From: Dentipellis sp. KUC8613
Lineage: Eukaryota; Basidiomycota; Agaricomycetes; Russulales; Hericiaceae
Assembly: GCA_002286715.1 (NCBI GenBank)
Contig: NSJX01000003.1
Coordinates: 422,680 to 486,679, forward strand
Reading direction: 5' to 3'
Length of the DNA: 64,000 bases
The notes beneath the pieces were generated by a model. It was not told the origin of the DNA. It saw only the letters and a list, made by a program, of their open reading frames with translations, and made no database searches. Shown in pieces: positions 1-11,475 of this stretch. The position numbers were made by a program, and so were the translations under genes. How positions within the stretch are numbered: the stretch's first letter is position 1; every line of letters begins with the position of its first letter.

Positions 1-135
1 GAGTAAGAACCCGACAGGGCGTCAATGCAATGGCTTAGACTCGCGCGGGTCCAACAAATCGACAACCACCCGTCGACGAAGACTCAATTCCGCGTAGGCC
101 TTCTTAGATCGCGGGTGCAGTAGCACGACCCTGTC

Positions 136-1334
136 ATGTCTCAGCCAAGCACCCGCCCCGCGCCCAAGCTCGCCTACCTCGGGCCCGTCGGTACGTACTC
201 CCACCAGGTAAGCAGCCGCCGTGTGCCCTGTAGTCCCAGTGCCGATCTCACTCGCATGCGCCCCGCAGATAGCCTATGACACTTTCGGCGACGCCGTCGA
301 ATACGAGGCGTGTGCGAGCATCGCAGGTCTGTGCATTCATTCGCTTATCGTACGGAAAGGACGCGGACAGGAGGCAGGGGCCCCAGGCACCGCGTGCTGA
401 CGCGCCCCCGCCCCGTAGACGTCTTCGATGCAGTGGGCGCCGCGGTCCCGCTCGCGCTCCTCCCGCAGGAGAACAGCATCTTCGGCGCGGTCGTCGAGAC
501 GGCCGACCTCCTGCGCGCGCCCGCGCTCGGCGCGTCCGTGTGGATCTGCGGCGCGGCGGTGCTGGGCGTGCAGCACTGTCTCCTTGTGCGCCGCGGCGTG
601 CCCCTCGCGCGCGTCGAACAGGTGCTGAGCCATGAGCAGGTGCGTGTGCCTGCTGCCCATCTGCCGGTCAGAGGTAGAGCGGTGAATGATAGTGCTGCAG
701 GCTTTAGGACAGTGTCGCCAGTTTTTGGCGGAGCATCTGCCGGGCGCGGTGACGGTGAAGGTGGCCTCGACGTCGGCCGCTGCGGAGAGGGTCGCGAGTG
801 AGCCTGAGGGCGAGCGGAGCGCGGCGATATGTTCCGCGTTTTGTGCGAGGGTGTATAAGAATCTGGAGGTCCTGCACGAGGGGATTCAGAATGCCGACGG
901 TGGGTCGCGTTGTGAGCACCCTGGATGTTTGGCTGACAATGTTCGAACCAGTGAACCACACGAGATTCTACATCGCATGCAGTACCCCTACGTTACCAGT
1001 GCCGCTCAAACAATCGGACGAAGAATCGCCTCGATGCGCGTTAATTAGGATGGAAGTTGGTCCACCTTTCACTGCAGACTCGAGCGCAACATTAAATCCC
1101 TCTTTAACGGACCTACTCGCTGGTCTCCGCTTCCCGCCCACGCGAATAGATCGCCGACCATCACTTCATCACGCAAGTCTAGATTATAGTACATACCTCG
1201 TAGAGATCATAGACGATGGCGTTCGGACAAGGGGCAGTAGAAGAGGATGCGAGGAGTGGGCGCGCGAGGTATCCGAGGCAGTTAGGCGCGTCAACGACGC
1301 GGGGGGAGAAGCACGTGTGCTTGGGTACTGGTAG
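136..1334 (+). CDS. PHA2: Prephenate dehydratase
   Basis: Converts prephenate to phenylpyruvate, the committed step of phenylalanine synthesis, in the cytosol. Five exons join in frame (136-207, 269-326, 419-639, 701-899, 952-1334) to give 310 residues. The N terminus reads KLAYLGPVGTYSHQ, the family's opening motif. Exon 3 carries LLPQENSIFGAVVET, matching the conserved ENS/G substrate-binding segment. Exon 5 starts with NHTRF, which supplies the catalytic TRF motif, and continues into an ACT-like regulatory domain (YLVEI, then GGEARVLGYW at the end). In other fungi the ACT domain binds phenylalanine for feedback inhibition. The ATG at 136 is the first one in frame with the motif. The 3' end faces the P450 gene, which ends 140 bases away on the other strand. 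Identity is firm; exon borders are inferred. Confidence 0.93.
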
Positions 1335-1474
1335 ATTACAACAAGGGTCTTCCGGGCGGTATCCAATATAGTGATGCTACAACAGACAATAAGCAGGCTG
1401 CACATGCCATACATGTGCGAGCCATTCTCTATGCGACGCGCTCATAGGCGGTATTCCTAGTAGGTGTGGAAGTA

Positions 1475-3605
1475 TCAGAGGGATTCTTCTTCAGTCTGGC
1501 GAACGAGGGCCAGGGCAGTGGAGGATCGTGGCTGAATCAAGCACTGGTACGGCTTCGGGCGGCTTTGCATGCGAAGTCAGATTTGCTTTACACGTGTAGC
1601 ATCAAACGTTGCTCACCTCAAGAGCCCTGACGTATACTCAGTGTCGGGCTCAATAACCTTGCCGTCCTTATCTACTGGCTTTTCAATGGCGTATGCCGAG
1701 AGGATGGAAGCGACAGTGATCCAAATCATATCGATGGCGAGGTAACGGCCAGGGCACATGCTGCAGGATCATGAAACATGGCAATCAGAATCAGTCTGCG
1801 GCGACTGGACGCGCCCATATATTTTCAAAATCAGACCCACCGTCGCCCGAAGCCGAACGCTGCAAGAGGCAGGTCGTTGATGCCAGCTTTCTTGTTCTTT
1901 TCTTGATCCTGGAATCGTTCAGGTGAAAAGGACATCGGGTCTGGGTATGTGGCTTCGTCATGGAGAATGTACCTGCAGGGCGCGTGTTCACTAAAGTCAG
2001 GGGAGAGAAAGAAAAAGATCTAGGGGTCGTTGCCTACCAGACATTAGGCAGAACTGTTGTGCCTTTGGGGATGCGGTACCCTTCGTACACATCGTCAGTA
2101 GTGACGGTGTGGATGAGACCCAGAGGCGTGACAGGATTCCAGCGAAGGGATTCCCAGACTATGCAGTCGATGAAAGGCAGAGAGGTACGGTCTGAAAATC
2201 GGGGGAGTCGCTGCGCGCCTGTGACGGCGTCAAGTTCCCGCTGTGCCCTCCGCTGGATATCGGGATATAGCATCATCGCTAGCACGAACGACTGGATCGC
2301 AGATACAGTCTGGCGGCGAAGTCAGGACATGGTGGGATGAGTAAAATTATAAACCTACGGTATCGGCTCCAGCTACACAGGAATTAGACACCGGTTAATG
2401 GAAGATCGCGGTGAGTGGGAAACGGCATTTACCTGCGTATGAGATTGCTGCAACGTTCTTGATGATAGTAGCTTGTTCTGGGTTCTGACCGGTCTTCGCC
2501 CACTTCTCCAGCTCAGCAGTAGCAAAACACGGCCTCGCGGTTCCGTTGGCCTGTGCAATAGGATGAGACAAAAAACGGGACTGGCTGAAAAAAAAATCCG
2601 TACAATTCTCTGTTGTACTTCTTCGAAAGGACGATTGATCATGGCTAGTGTAGACTTCCTCCACTCTCTTGCCTGTTGCTTGAACGTGGCCCCCGGCATC
2701 CACGCAGGAATATATTTGACTACATGACACATTAATAATAGGACATGATGAACGATTGAATGAGTGCTCACGGAGAGGAATATAGTCCACGAGGTAGGTG
2801 CCGAAAATACCAGCCTTGGCAAGACCGGTCATCGCATCGTCCGCAAGCTTCACATAGACGTCTCCTTCCTGCACGACATGATGGCCGTACGATATATTCA
2901 TGACGACAGCTGCCGCACTTCTGTAAGGGAGTTAGAGCAAGTACGATCATGAAAGGAATATTACCGACCGTCGTATATGGTGCGCTAAAGCATCCGGGCT
3001 TTCGTGCAAGTTACGAAGCAGTACGTGCGCCTCTTTTTCCTGAATGGGCCGGTATTGATTAGAGGTACGCGAGTGGAAATGTTTCTGGAAAAGAGCGCGA
3101 TGCTTCCGCCAGAATGCACCGTACGGCATGGACGAGAACATCCAGTTCCAGCCCATTCTGTGCGAGTCATGGTTAATGTACCGGCGTGCCGTCATTTAAG
3201 GAGGCACGTACAACTCCTGGACCATGGTGCGAACGGGGCGCGAAGAATAAATGGAGCTACGCTTGTCCAGCAAGTCGTAGACGGCCTTGGATGAGTTCAA
3301 GATGATAATTGGATTACCAAATGTGCGGACGTAGATTATGTCGCCTTGTAATGTTTAGAAAGGCACGCGGGGAATCTACGAGGCGGCATACCATATGTTT
3401 CGCGCCATTCCGCGTAGACACGCCAGGGAGTGACCTTTGGGAGCGATACACCACCAAACCAGGACGTCTTGGGTCCCGGTGGGAGTGGGAGACTGGAGAC
3501 GGGTTTCGCGAGGGTGCCTGAGAAGTGGAGGTAAAAGGCGAAGGTCAGGACGAGGGCTGCATACGCCGGAGCAAGGTCATGGTGTACTGGCAGCGAGAAA
3601 TCCAT
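1475..3605 (-). CDS. Cytochrome P450 monooxygenase, OrdA/CYP64-clan type
   Basis: A membrane-anchored haem monooxygenase of unknown substrate. Eleven exons on the minus strand assemble without any frame break. The start MDFSLPVHHD leads into a hydrophobic anchor (AYAALVLTFAFYLHF) and the proline hinge LPLPPGPK. The I-helix motif AGADTTVSA spans three exons, with a 14-base exon at 2359-2372 in the middle. ESLR (K-helix), SPERF, and the haem loop FGFGRR/MCPG follow, split by an intron inside the haem loop. The C terminus is KPYQCLIQPRSS and ends at TGA 1475-1477. The frame looks broken at first sight only because introns contain stops; every exon junction is phase-consistent, so I do not call it a pseudogene. 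It is divergent from YTH1 across a 548-base gap. No other secondary-metabolism gene adjoins it. Confidence 0.88.
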
Positions 3606-4153
3606 GACGACGGTGGGGCGAAGGAAGGGAGTGCGTGAGGGCGGCAAGGCGGGGAACTAGGTCAGTTAAAGTAGTTTCGCATGTTTATAATGACAGCAGT
3701 GCGAAGGCCTAAACGGGGACTAAAAACAGACCGTCTAGAATTTGAATTGAACAGATATGGGAACGATAGGTTCATCTGCTGCTGCTTCGCCGAGAGCCCG
3801 CCCTCGTGGCGCTGCCTCGCGTCTGTAGCCGTGGCTCCCAGGAAATGCCTCCGCCAACTCGTGGCATTAGAGAGGCCGCTCACCGTCTCGCCAGCGTCAT
3901 GGGACACCACCGTGTGCTTCAGTTCCCGCGATAAAAGCACGGGTGATACGATTTGTAGCCAGGGTACGGTTGTGCACACTGCACTAACAGGCCATGAGGG
4001 ACCAAGTCATGGGGAGCGCTGAGGCCTAACTCGAGCGTGGGTCAGTCAGAAAGGCCGCTGACTAAGCGATCAGCTTATACCGTGACCATGCGAGCCTAAG
4101 CTTGTGTTACTTTCTGTACGGAACCCCCGTCCTTGTTCTCTCTACCGTCCATC
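3606..4153. other. Intergenic region, divergent promoters of the P450 and YTH1 genes
   Basis: This 548-base gap separates two divergently transcribed genes. Overlapping reading frames of about 105-113 codons lie on opposite strands here, but neither resembles a protein family. A pyrimidine-rich stretch just before YTH1 (about 4126-4153) is typical of a fungal leader. I see no clear TATA box. Confidence 0.6.
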
Positions 4154-5260
4154 ATGGCAGATCCCCTGGTCGGCCCGTCCCTTCTACGCGACATCATCAG
4201 CCCTCAGTTTCATCAGAACAACTTTCCGGAGGAGCTATACATCAAAAATGAGTTGAACATCAAGCTTGACAAAGGTGCGTCCACCTCATATTTCTCAGAC
4301 CCTCCCCGTTCACGGTGCTCATACTCCCTGGTCCAGACGATCAAATATGTCGGCTACACCTCACCCCTGCCGGCTGCCCCCTCGGCCCATTGCACTGTCC
4401 CCTGCGACACACTACACCGTCCGCCCAGAACTTCCAACCACCAAAGCAGCTACCCACACATCCCAGAGACAGAGAGCGTTTAGCCACCGTCTGTAAACAT
4501 TGGCTACGTGGTCTATGTAAAAAAGGCGATGCCTGTGAGTTCTTGCATGAGTACAACCTGAGGCGTATGCCCGAGTGTTGGTGGTTCGCGAAACATGGCT
4601 ACTGTTCTGCGGGTGACGAATGTCTGTATGCACACCCGAAAGAGCGGAAGATTGAGTGCCCTGACTACAAGCGAGGGTTCTGCAAACTTGGTATGTATAC
4701 AGCCAGAATGAAGTTCGCTTCACTAACTCCGCTTTTAATAGGGCCCACATGTCCGAGGAAGCACATTCGACGCGTCGCTTGCCAGTTGTATTTGACAGGA
4801 CTGTGTCCGCTGGGGCCTGAGTGCCCACGAGGCCAGTAAGTGCGGATCATCTGTGAGTGAAGGACGCTTACGACTGACGAACGCTAGTCCAAAACCCGAC
4901 CTTCCAACTCCCAAGGACTACGACCCCCCGGAGCCCCCGTCACATAGAGATCTTGGTCCTCCTCCTCCAGGATATGGGCGCTATGCTGACTTTGACCGCA
5001 GCCAAGGTGGGGGCGGCGGACCAGGATTTGGTGGTATGGGTGGAGGTCCAGCCGGACCTCGACGGAATCTCGACGAGGTCCTCTGCTTTAAGGTATTCCA
5101 TTCACACTTGCTTATCGCACATATGAATAACGGCATGCTTTCCCATCGAACTTCATAGTGCGGTGAAAAGGGACACTATGCGAACCATTGCCGGAATCGT
5201 AATGTCCCCGGGAACCGTGGTGGTGTCGAGAGGGCGAGGCGCTTTGGTGAAGAGCAGTAG
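4154..5260 (+). CDS. YTH1: mRNA 3'-end processing factor YTH1/CPSF30, CCCH fingers plus CCHC knuckle
   Basis: A subunit of the nuclear cleavage and polyadenylation factor that reads the poly(A) signal. Five exons (4154-4274, 4337-4690, 4742-4835, 4888-5092, 5159-5260) give 291 residues. The N terminus MADPLVGPSL is followed by five CCCH zinc fingers: one ending CPLGPLHCPLRH, then VCKHWLRGLCKKGDACEFLH, CWWFAKHGYCSAGDECLYAH, CPDYKRGFCKLGPTCPRKH, and a last one ending CPRGH. A proline/glycine-rich linker leads to a C-terminal zinc knuckle CFKCGEKGHYANHC (C-X2-C-X4-H-X4-C), divided by the last intron. Animal CPSF30 has such knuckles, whereas yeast Yth1 stops after the fingers. The first finger spaces its second and third cysteines by six residues instead of the usual five. 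Confidence 0.95.
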
Positions 5261-5633
5261 GGATTTGGTGCCCGTGAGGTACTCCGGAGTTGATTGGTAT
5301 TAGTATATTGTACAGTACATGTTGCTTAGTTCTTATTGTAAATCATCATGGGTTTGCATTGAACATCCTCGTTTGCAACATTTAAGCATGCCGCAAGTTT
5401 GTTTGATAGTTGCAGTAAGTAGGGCGGACGTAGAAGTACTTCGAGCCATGTCAAGCAGCATATTGTTGGCACTACTTATCACTGTGCGAGGGTCGTTAGA
5501 GCAGATGATGTCATCGACAAGCTTCCACATGGACAATCCCGAATCAAGAATCCGCACTTCTGAAATCTCAACGCGAACTCCAGAAAGCCCTTGCCCTTGC
5601 TGACCTGCGCTGATAGCTCTCCCTGATTGCACC
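5261..5633. other. Intergenic region between YTH1 and the YjbQ-family gene
   Basis: 373 bases between two genes on the same strand. It should hold the 3' untranslated region of YTH1 (AT-rich around 5290-5345) and the promoter of the next gene. An antisense frame crosses it but resembles nothing known. Confidence 0.5.
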
Positions 5634-6440
5634 ATGGGCTGGCAAAAGACCTTTACCCTCAACAAGCGTGCCAAAGGCTGCCATCTTGTAACCGAGGAAG
5701 TCTTATCTCACATCCAGCCTGGCTTGCGCGACGTCCAGGTTAGTTGCACCATCCGGACGAGCATCTGCCGGGTTGATTGATGTTGTAGGTCGGAATGCTG
5801 TTCCTGTTCATGTAGGAAATGGAAGCCCCCCGATGGACCGTCTGATGCTGATCAGCTGCGTTAGACAACACACTTCTGCAGCTCTAACTATCAACGAAAA
5901 TTATGACAGCGGTAAGTCTGCAGGGTACTATGCTTGACAAATCAGGTCACGGAACGTTCATTCTATCCAGACGTTCGCAGAGGTAAGCGCTAGCGCCAGG
6001 ACAGTGCTATGTGGAACGCGTATTTGAACCTGTGTCAAGATATGGACATGGCTCTGGATAACGTTGTACCCGAATCCCTGAACTGGAGGCACACCGATGA
6101 AGGGCCTGAGTAAGTGCTTTCAACCTTTTCCAACTGTCTGATGCTGAGCGATCTATTCGATTGACAGTGATTCGTACGTCTTGAACCTTTTTCACCGTCG
6201 AACTATTGCCATCCTTCTTCAGCGTTTCGCACACGAAGACATCGTTGATCGGTCCCACTATCTCTATCCCGATCACCCAAGGCCGTCTCAACCTTGGCAC
6301 CTGGCAAGGCATGACCGTCTTCCTCTTGCTACTAGCGAGCATGATCATAATCGATCACAGGAATTTACCTCACCGAATTTCGACACCTACCGCACTCTCG
6401 AAGGCTTGTGGCAACCATTCTGTACGTGAATTTGCTGTGA
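5634..6440 (+). CDS. YjbQ/UPF0047 family protein (secondary thiamine-phosphate synthase-like)
   Basis: A small single-domain enzyme-like protein. The E. coli relative YjbQ shows weak thiamine-phosphate synthase activity; the role in fungi is not established. Eight exons give 142 residues, the usual family length: 5634-5738, 5789-5811, 5865-5911, 5971-5982, 6040-6109, 6168-6173, 6223-6308, 6361-6440. Family motifs are present: [54 protein letters not shown]. The 12-base exon encodes the VRR of DVRRD, and the 6-base exon completes the DDS that follows EGP. The last intron (6309-6360) has a GC donor after CAAG. Because the protein is only correct with these two tiny exons and the GC-AG intron, automatic annotation probably misreads this gene. 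Confidence 0.9.
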
Positions 6441-7229
6441 CTTCGCACTGTGCACATCTAGCTCACGACACTACGCGTAGATCATGAACGATGACCGAAA
6501 CCCTATGAGGAGTCGCGCCGACGGTTTTAGTAGAAGATGCCGGATGGCGTTGCGAAGAACATTGCTCTCTTACCCCGCGGATCACTTGTAATAACCAACG
6601 GCCGGTCGATTGTAAGTACTAGTAGCACGGACGGTACCGTGGAGGATGAGTGCGATCGTACCACACCGGACCCGCTGAAAAGAAGTGCACAGTTCCTTGA
6701 TGCGCACTTTACCAACCCGGCGTTCTGTTTATTGCCAATACGGGGCTTGACTGTTGCACACGTACATAAGCTCCCGTCGACGCCAAGAGTGATTAAAAAA
6801 TATGCTGGTGCCGAGCGGTGCACGCCAATGCCGAATAGAATCCATACGATAAAGTGGGGGTCGGGGGGGACTGCCGATGTTGGAGTGAGTGCTCGAAGAA
6901 TGTATGAATGTTGGTGGCAGGACAGAGCACGTGGTCGCAAGGAGCTCGGGGTCAGGCACCTGCCGGCCGCGTAACGGTGTTTTATCTCTACGCTAGACAA
7001 TACCTGCAGCCATCTCGCAAACCGGGCCATCGACCTACTCCCATAGTTTCCATTGGCGCCAGCCTCGACATTTGCCACCAGGCGACCATCTCCATATACT
7101 GCGTTCTCGCCCTTTCTTGGATCTGCTTCCGTTGCTCTCAGGCGTTATAGCTCCGCTGCGCACTGTGCTTCTCCGTTGCCACTCCTTTCATTGCTTCTTC
7201 CTTCCCTCACTTGAACCGCTTTCTTGCCA
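6441..7229. other. Intergenic region upstream of a zinc-cluster regulator gene
   Basis: 789 bases with no supported gene. A minus-strand frame of 183 codons (6527-7078) and a plus-strand frame of 145 codons overlap here, but neither shows a motif, signal or splice pattern I can use. Pyrimidine-rich sequence at about 7175-7228 just before the next start is typical of a fungal promoter or leader. Confidence 0.5.
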
Positions 7230-10115
7230 ATGCCGAAGGCATCTTCGAGTACATCCTCCCGACCCTCCTTGCGTAGGAATCAAGTTGAGTGTCAGATGCA
7301 GTGGTCACGATTCTGAGTGCTCATTAGCGTTATTCCCAGGCATGCCTCTCCTGCCGCAAGCGCAAGTTGGTTAGCACATGGGCCACACCATCGCTATCGC
7401 GTAACTCATGCTATTCTTCTAGAAATGCGACGCGGCACGTCCTCATTGTGGGACCTGTGTCAAGTGAGTCTCTTTACGTATTCGTCGGGAGGCGTTATAG
7501 GGAACTGAACGACCACTCAAGGCAGTGGCAAGCTCTGGTCAGCGTCCCTCCGCCTCCGGGATATGCGTAAGGAATTTCATCTTTGCAGCATGTCCAACGT
7601 GTCTCATAAGGTTGAAATTCAGCCATCCGGAAGCGCCGCAGTGTTCGTATGATCCCGTCGAGGGACTGCCTCTGGCCCCCGATGTCGATCCCATTGACAA
7701 AATCAGGGATCTCGAGGAGCAGATAGGTGTGTATCCTTCGTCGGTCTATTGCGGGATACTGCTCATTGCCTATAGTACAATTGCGGAGAAAGCTGAAGAG
7801 CCAGAGAAGAGGATCGTCTGCGTCGCGTTCTGCGTCGCCGAACCATCTTTCGCCGCCATCAGCATCAAACCAAGCGTACTCTTCTTCATCGTCCCCAGCG
7901 ACCAAAGTCGCCTCGGTCGCCTCCTACTCGCCTGATTATGATCGGATGGCGAGTGGGTCAGGCATGACCCCGAATATTGCACTTCCCCAGGCATCGCTGG
8001 ATGCGCACAGGATGTCAATTGACCGTTCTTTGAACAGTGAAAGCCCAGAGCTTCGCACAGCCGCCTCGCACAGACAGTCCGACAACTTTTCTGGGCTGCT
8101 AATCTCAGGCTGGAACCCTGATTTGCCAGAACCAGCGGTTCTGGATCACTGGTTTGTTGCTTTATCGCATATTGCGCAGGCTCCGCACACGCCTCATATT
8201 TCTGCAGTATAGATATTTTCTTTAGGTGTGATCCGTGCGGATCCCGCATACTTCATCGTCCATCGTTCCTCGCCTCGATGCGGTTACCTCCCAAAAACCC
8301 GGGCTTTCCCCACTCCGCCATCCTGCACGCTATAGTTGGGTCTTTCACGCTGCGATGTCTACCGCCTCTGACTATCCTTGTAGTGCGCTTCAGCGTCTCG
8401 ATGGGCATCGAAGGACATCATCACACTCCCCGACGGAACTCGCAGAGATCGATTTGCGGAATACCATGCTAGCAAGACTCGGCAATACATCGATAGGACT
8501 ATGGCTAGCGGCGACGACATCTTCCCGGTCATGCAGGCTTGCGCTCTGCTGTCGTGGTACTTCTACTCTGAGGGTCGCTGGGTCGAAGTATGGATCTTCG
8601 CTGGTTTCCAGACACGCGCGGCTGTGCCCCTTCGGCTCAATTACCCCCATACGTTCGCATCCCATAGCAGCGGCTCTCCGGGGGCGTACCTTGCTCCACC
8701 CAAGGATCTGCAAGATCTCGAGCTCAGGCGCCGCACCTGGTGGATGACCGTGCTGTTCGATCGTATCGTCTCGGTCGGAGGATGGGTGCATGGGGTCGAT
8801 GAGCGTGACATCGGCACTGAATTCCCTCTGCGCGGCGTCGACTTCGAATCTAACGTATTGCATCCCATCTTGCTTCTCTCAATGGCTATACTGATTTTCC
8901 TGTGCAGGCCACGGTCGCGGATAACCCGCAAAACCTCACAGTACCAGACTTGTTCACGGATCACCCACCGCAATATACGGACTCCTTCCTGCTTCTTATC
9001 AAGGCCATGATGGTATTTGGAAAGGTCACAGACTTCAACGTGCGAACGAGTCTCCACAATCCTGCTGCTCTTGAGAAGACGCAGAGCCCGTTCCGGTTAC
9101 CCGGATTCAAGGAGATAGATCAGCTAGTGTGTTTTGACTTCGTGGCCAGTATCCCGCCTGTCTACAAGGACAGCCTGGGCGTGACGGACAGCATGTACGG
9201 CGGAGGCGGTCTCGACACCGACCTCTGGATGGTGCATCTGGTGCCGCATGCGTAGGTTCTATTTCCCACTCGGTGAAGCTATACGATTGACATGAATTGG
9301 GTTCTGATACAGTGCCGCTATCACACTGCACACCCCGTATCTGGACTTCGCCGACCCACAGTCACCATCAACGAACCGCTGCATCAACGCTGCGCGCGCG
9401 ATTTTGACTCAGCATTATGCACTCAGCGCAACGTCATTCGACGTGACCAGATTGCATCCTTTCGCCACCGTAAGTCCTCGGCCTCGAAGACTGGCGTCCC
9501 ACGGGATCTGATGAATTACTGTAGATTTGCTGGTACCTCGCGGCCGTCGTGCAGATTCAATTGTGCAAATATTACATAGAGATTGGAGACACTGAGCGAG
9601 AGTACAACGTGTGGGGAGAGATCAACGTCCTTCGGTATGCGATCTTCGTCTTGTCACACGTGCATAGACACTAACACACTGTTCTAGATTCGCCATGACA
9701 GAGTATGGCAAGCGGTCTCCCATCGGCAGTACGTTATCCTTATTTTCGGGTCAATCGAAACCTGACACCCCCCAAAGTTCGGCAGGAGAAGCTCCTGCAA
9801 GGGCTCATGACAGAAATCGTGCGCATGACCACGCAGCAGCAGCCCTTGCAAGTGGGTATTCCGATTTACCCGTTCTCTCGCAAGACGGCATGGGCGAAAC
9901 GAGCAGACAGCGATGACGAACACCCGACATCGCACATCGCGCCGCTCCCCGTGAGCCCGCCATTTGAAGAAGATCTACCACCGCCCGCGCACAATGCGCC
10001 TGCGTCCGCGGCGCCATCTATATCCATGTCGCCTCCAGAAATGGGAGGATGGAGAGAGATGCCGAGGCCGGACGACCCAATGCATGGCCGTGGTGGCCAC
10101 CGGCCGCCGTACTGA
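7230..10115 (+). CDS. Zn2Cys6 zinc-cluster transcription factor with fungal_trans domain
   Basis: A nuclear DNA-binding regulator of unknown target. The zinc cluster is spread over several short exons: 7230-7283 (MPKASSS...), 7340-7369 (ACLSCRKRKL), 7423-7463 (KCDAARPHCGTCV) and 7522-7566. The sixth cysteine lies in HPEAPQCSYDPVEG (7623 on), after an unusually long loop, and is followed by a short coiled coil DKIRDLEEQI. The middle homology region includes HCIDIFFRCDP, LPDGTRRDRFAEYHASKTRQ, RRRTWWMTVLFDRIVSVGGW and DERDIGTEFPLR, as in PF04082 proteins. The last exons hold LHTPYLDFADP, RQEKLLQGLM and a proline-rich tail ending at TGA 10113-10115. All exon phases agree. It stands alone between a promoter-like gap and an opposing gene. 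Confidence 0.9.
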
Positions 10116-10358
10116 GCTCAAGGACTCATACATATGTATCGTTCCTTTTTTGATTTTTGATTGTCTCGTCCGTTCGAATGGTTTTCAGATCGCTGGTTGT
10201 TTGTGCGCTTCTCCGCAGGACAGTGCCCCATGTATATGCTTGTGTGTTGTAGAAGGCTAGATCGGAATACAGGCGGATATTAACCCTCGATGTTCTTATT
10301 GTACAATATTGTCTGTCAGTGTTTAACATACAAACCAATGTCCACTCGCGTTCACCGT

Positions 10359-11370
10359 TCACTTCCACGCGTCCGAAGGCGAAGACTTCTCCGCTATGTG
10401 CCGCTCGGCTTCCAGCATCGCGTCGAACTTTGCCTGCTCGCGCGCGCGTTCTGCTTCCGCTTCCGCAGATGCAGACGCGGGGGCCTGCTCCTCGACTTTC
10501 TGGACGGTCACGCGGGGCGCGGCGGGGCGGCCCTGACGCAGCTTGTCCCAGGAAGTCTGCTGTGTGCCCCGCGTGTTCGCAATGCGGATCTCATCCCATC
10601 GGCTGCGCGGGTGGTCTTCTCTTGCTTCGGCGGCCGGTTCAGATGGTTCGGATACTACGCGAGTGCCGAGAAAATTAGAGCGAGACGCGACGCGAGTGTG
10701 ATGGGGACGAACCTGGAGGGTCTGGGATCGCGTCGCGGCCGTCTTCGCGCCAGGTCTCGGAGAACGCCTCTGGTACGGGCTCGGACACGCTGTGATCGAC
10801 GGTCGCGATCGGAGGTACACGCCTAGGTACGGACGCAGGTGTAGGTGCAGGTGCAGGCGCGTGTTTACTCTCGTGCGAGTCCTCAGTGGGGAGACCCAGC
10901 GGCCTGCGTCCGCCTGTACGCGCGTTCACGTTCTCGAGTGCGCGAAAAAATCCCGTGCGGTTCTCAAGCGACGTGACAAAGTCGCGATGCGCCTGCGCGC
11001 GCTTGATCTGGCCGACGACTAGACCCGTGAAGGAGCTGAACATCCCGAGTGCACCCCAGCGGCCGAGATTGAGTTTGGGTCTGCGAAACGCGCGCTCGAA
11101 GAGCAAGGCACCGGCACCGCCGATGAACATGCCTGCGATCTAAGGGGAGGGGAAGGCGGCGCTGGCGTCAGGACGGGTGGAAGCGGGGAAGCGGGTCAGT
11201 GCACGAACGGGCCAGTGACGGTGGGAACGGGGATAGAAGTCGACGGCAGCGTTGAAGTCGTGGGGGGTGATTGTGCCATTCTCGAGCTCTGGGCGAAGGA
11301 GGGCCTCTGTGCGAGCGCGAGAGTAGAAAGTGCCCTCGAGCCAGGGAAGGGGGTAGACGGAGGGAGGCAT
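10359..11370 (-). CDS. Conserved-looking hypothetical protein with two hydrophobic segments
   Basis: I do not recognise the family. Three exons (11370-11205, 11132-10713, 10654-10359) join in phase. The N terminus MPPSVYPLPWLEG is followed by a region rich in charged residues, then two short hydrophobic stretches: MFIGGAGALLFERAF and GMFSSFTGLVVGQI, which could form a membrane hairpin. A low-complexity linker of alanine and proline follows. The C terminus has RSRWDEIRIANTRGTQQ and SWDKLRQG, which look constrained, then a charged alanine/glutamate coiled-coil-like tail ending in SPSDAWK. The size and layout would suit a small mitochondrial or ER membrane protein, but that is only inference. 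It is divergent from the RhoGEF gene; the two starts are just 106 bases apart. Confidence 0.7.
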
Positions 11371-11475
11371 GGCAGTGGCTGTGACTGCCGACGCGAGTGG
11401 CGTCGTGGCTTCAAAGTCACTCAGAGCCTCGCTTAGCCCGCTCAGCTTAGAGCAACGTCCTCTCCCGCCCCGCCT

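Noticed and set aside
1475..3605. P450 locus as a pseudogene, because no frame longer than about 100 codons is open
   Set aside because: All conserved motifs are present and eleven exons join in phase with GT-AG introns.
136..3605. Secondary-metabolite cluster of prephenate dehydratase and P450
   Set aside because: PHA2 is the housekeeping enzyme; no backbone synthase, transporter or methyltransferase is near.
6527..7078. Minus-strand frame of 183 codons
   Set aside because: No motif, no compositional sign of protein, overlaps another long frame, and lies in a promoter-type region.
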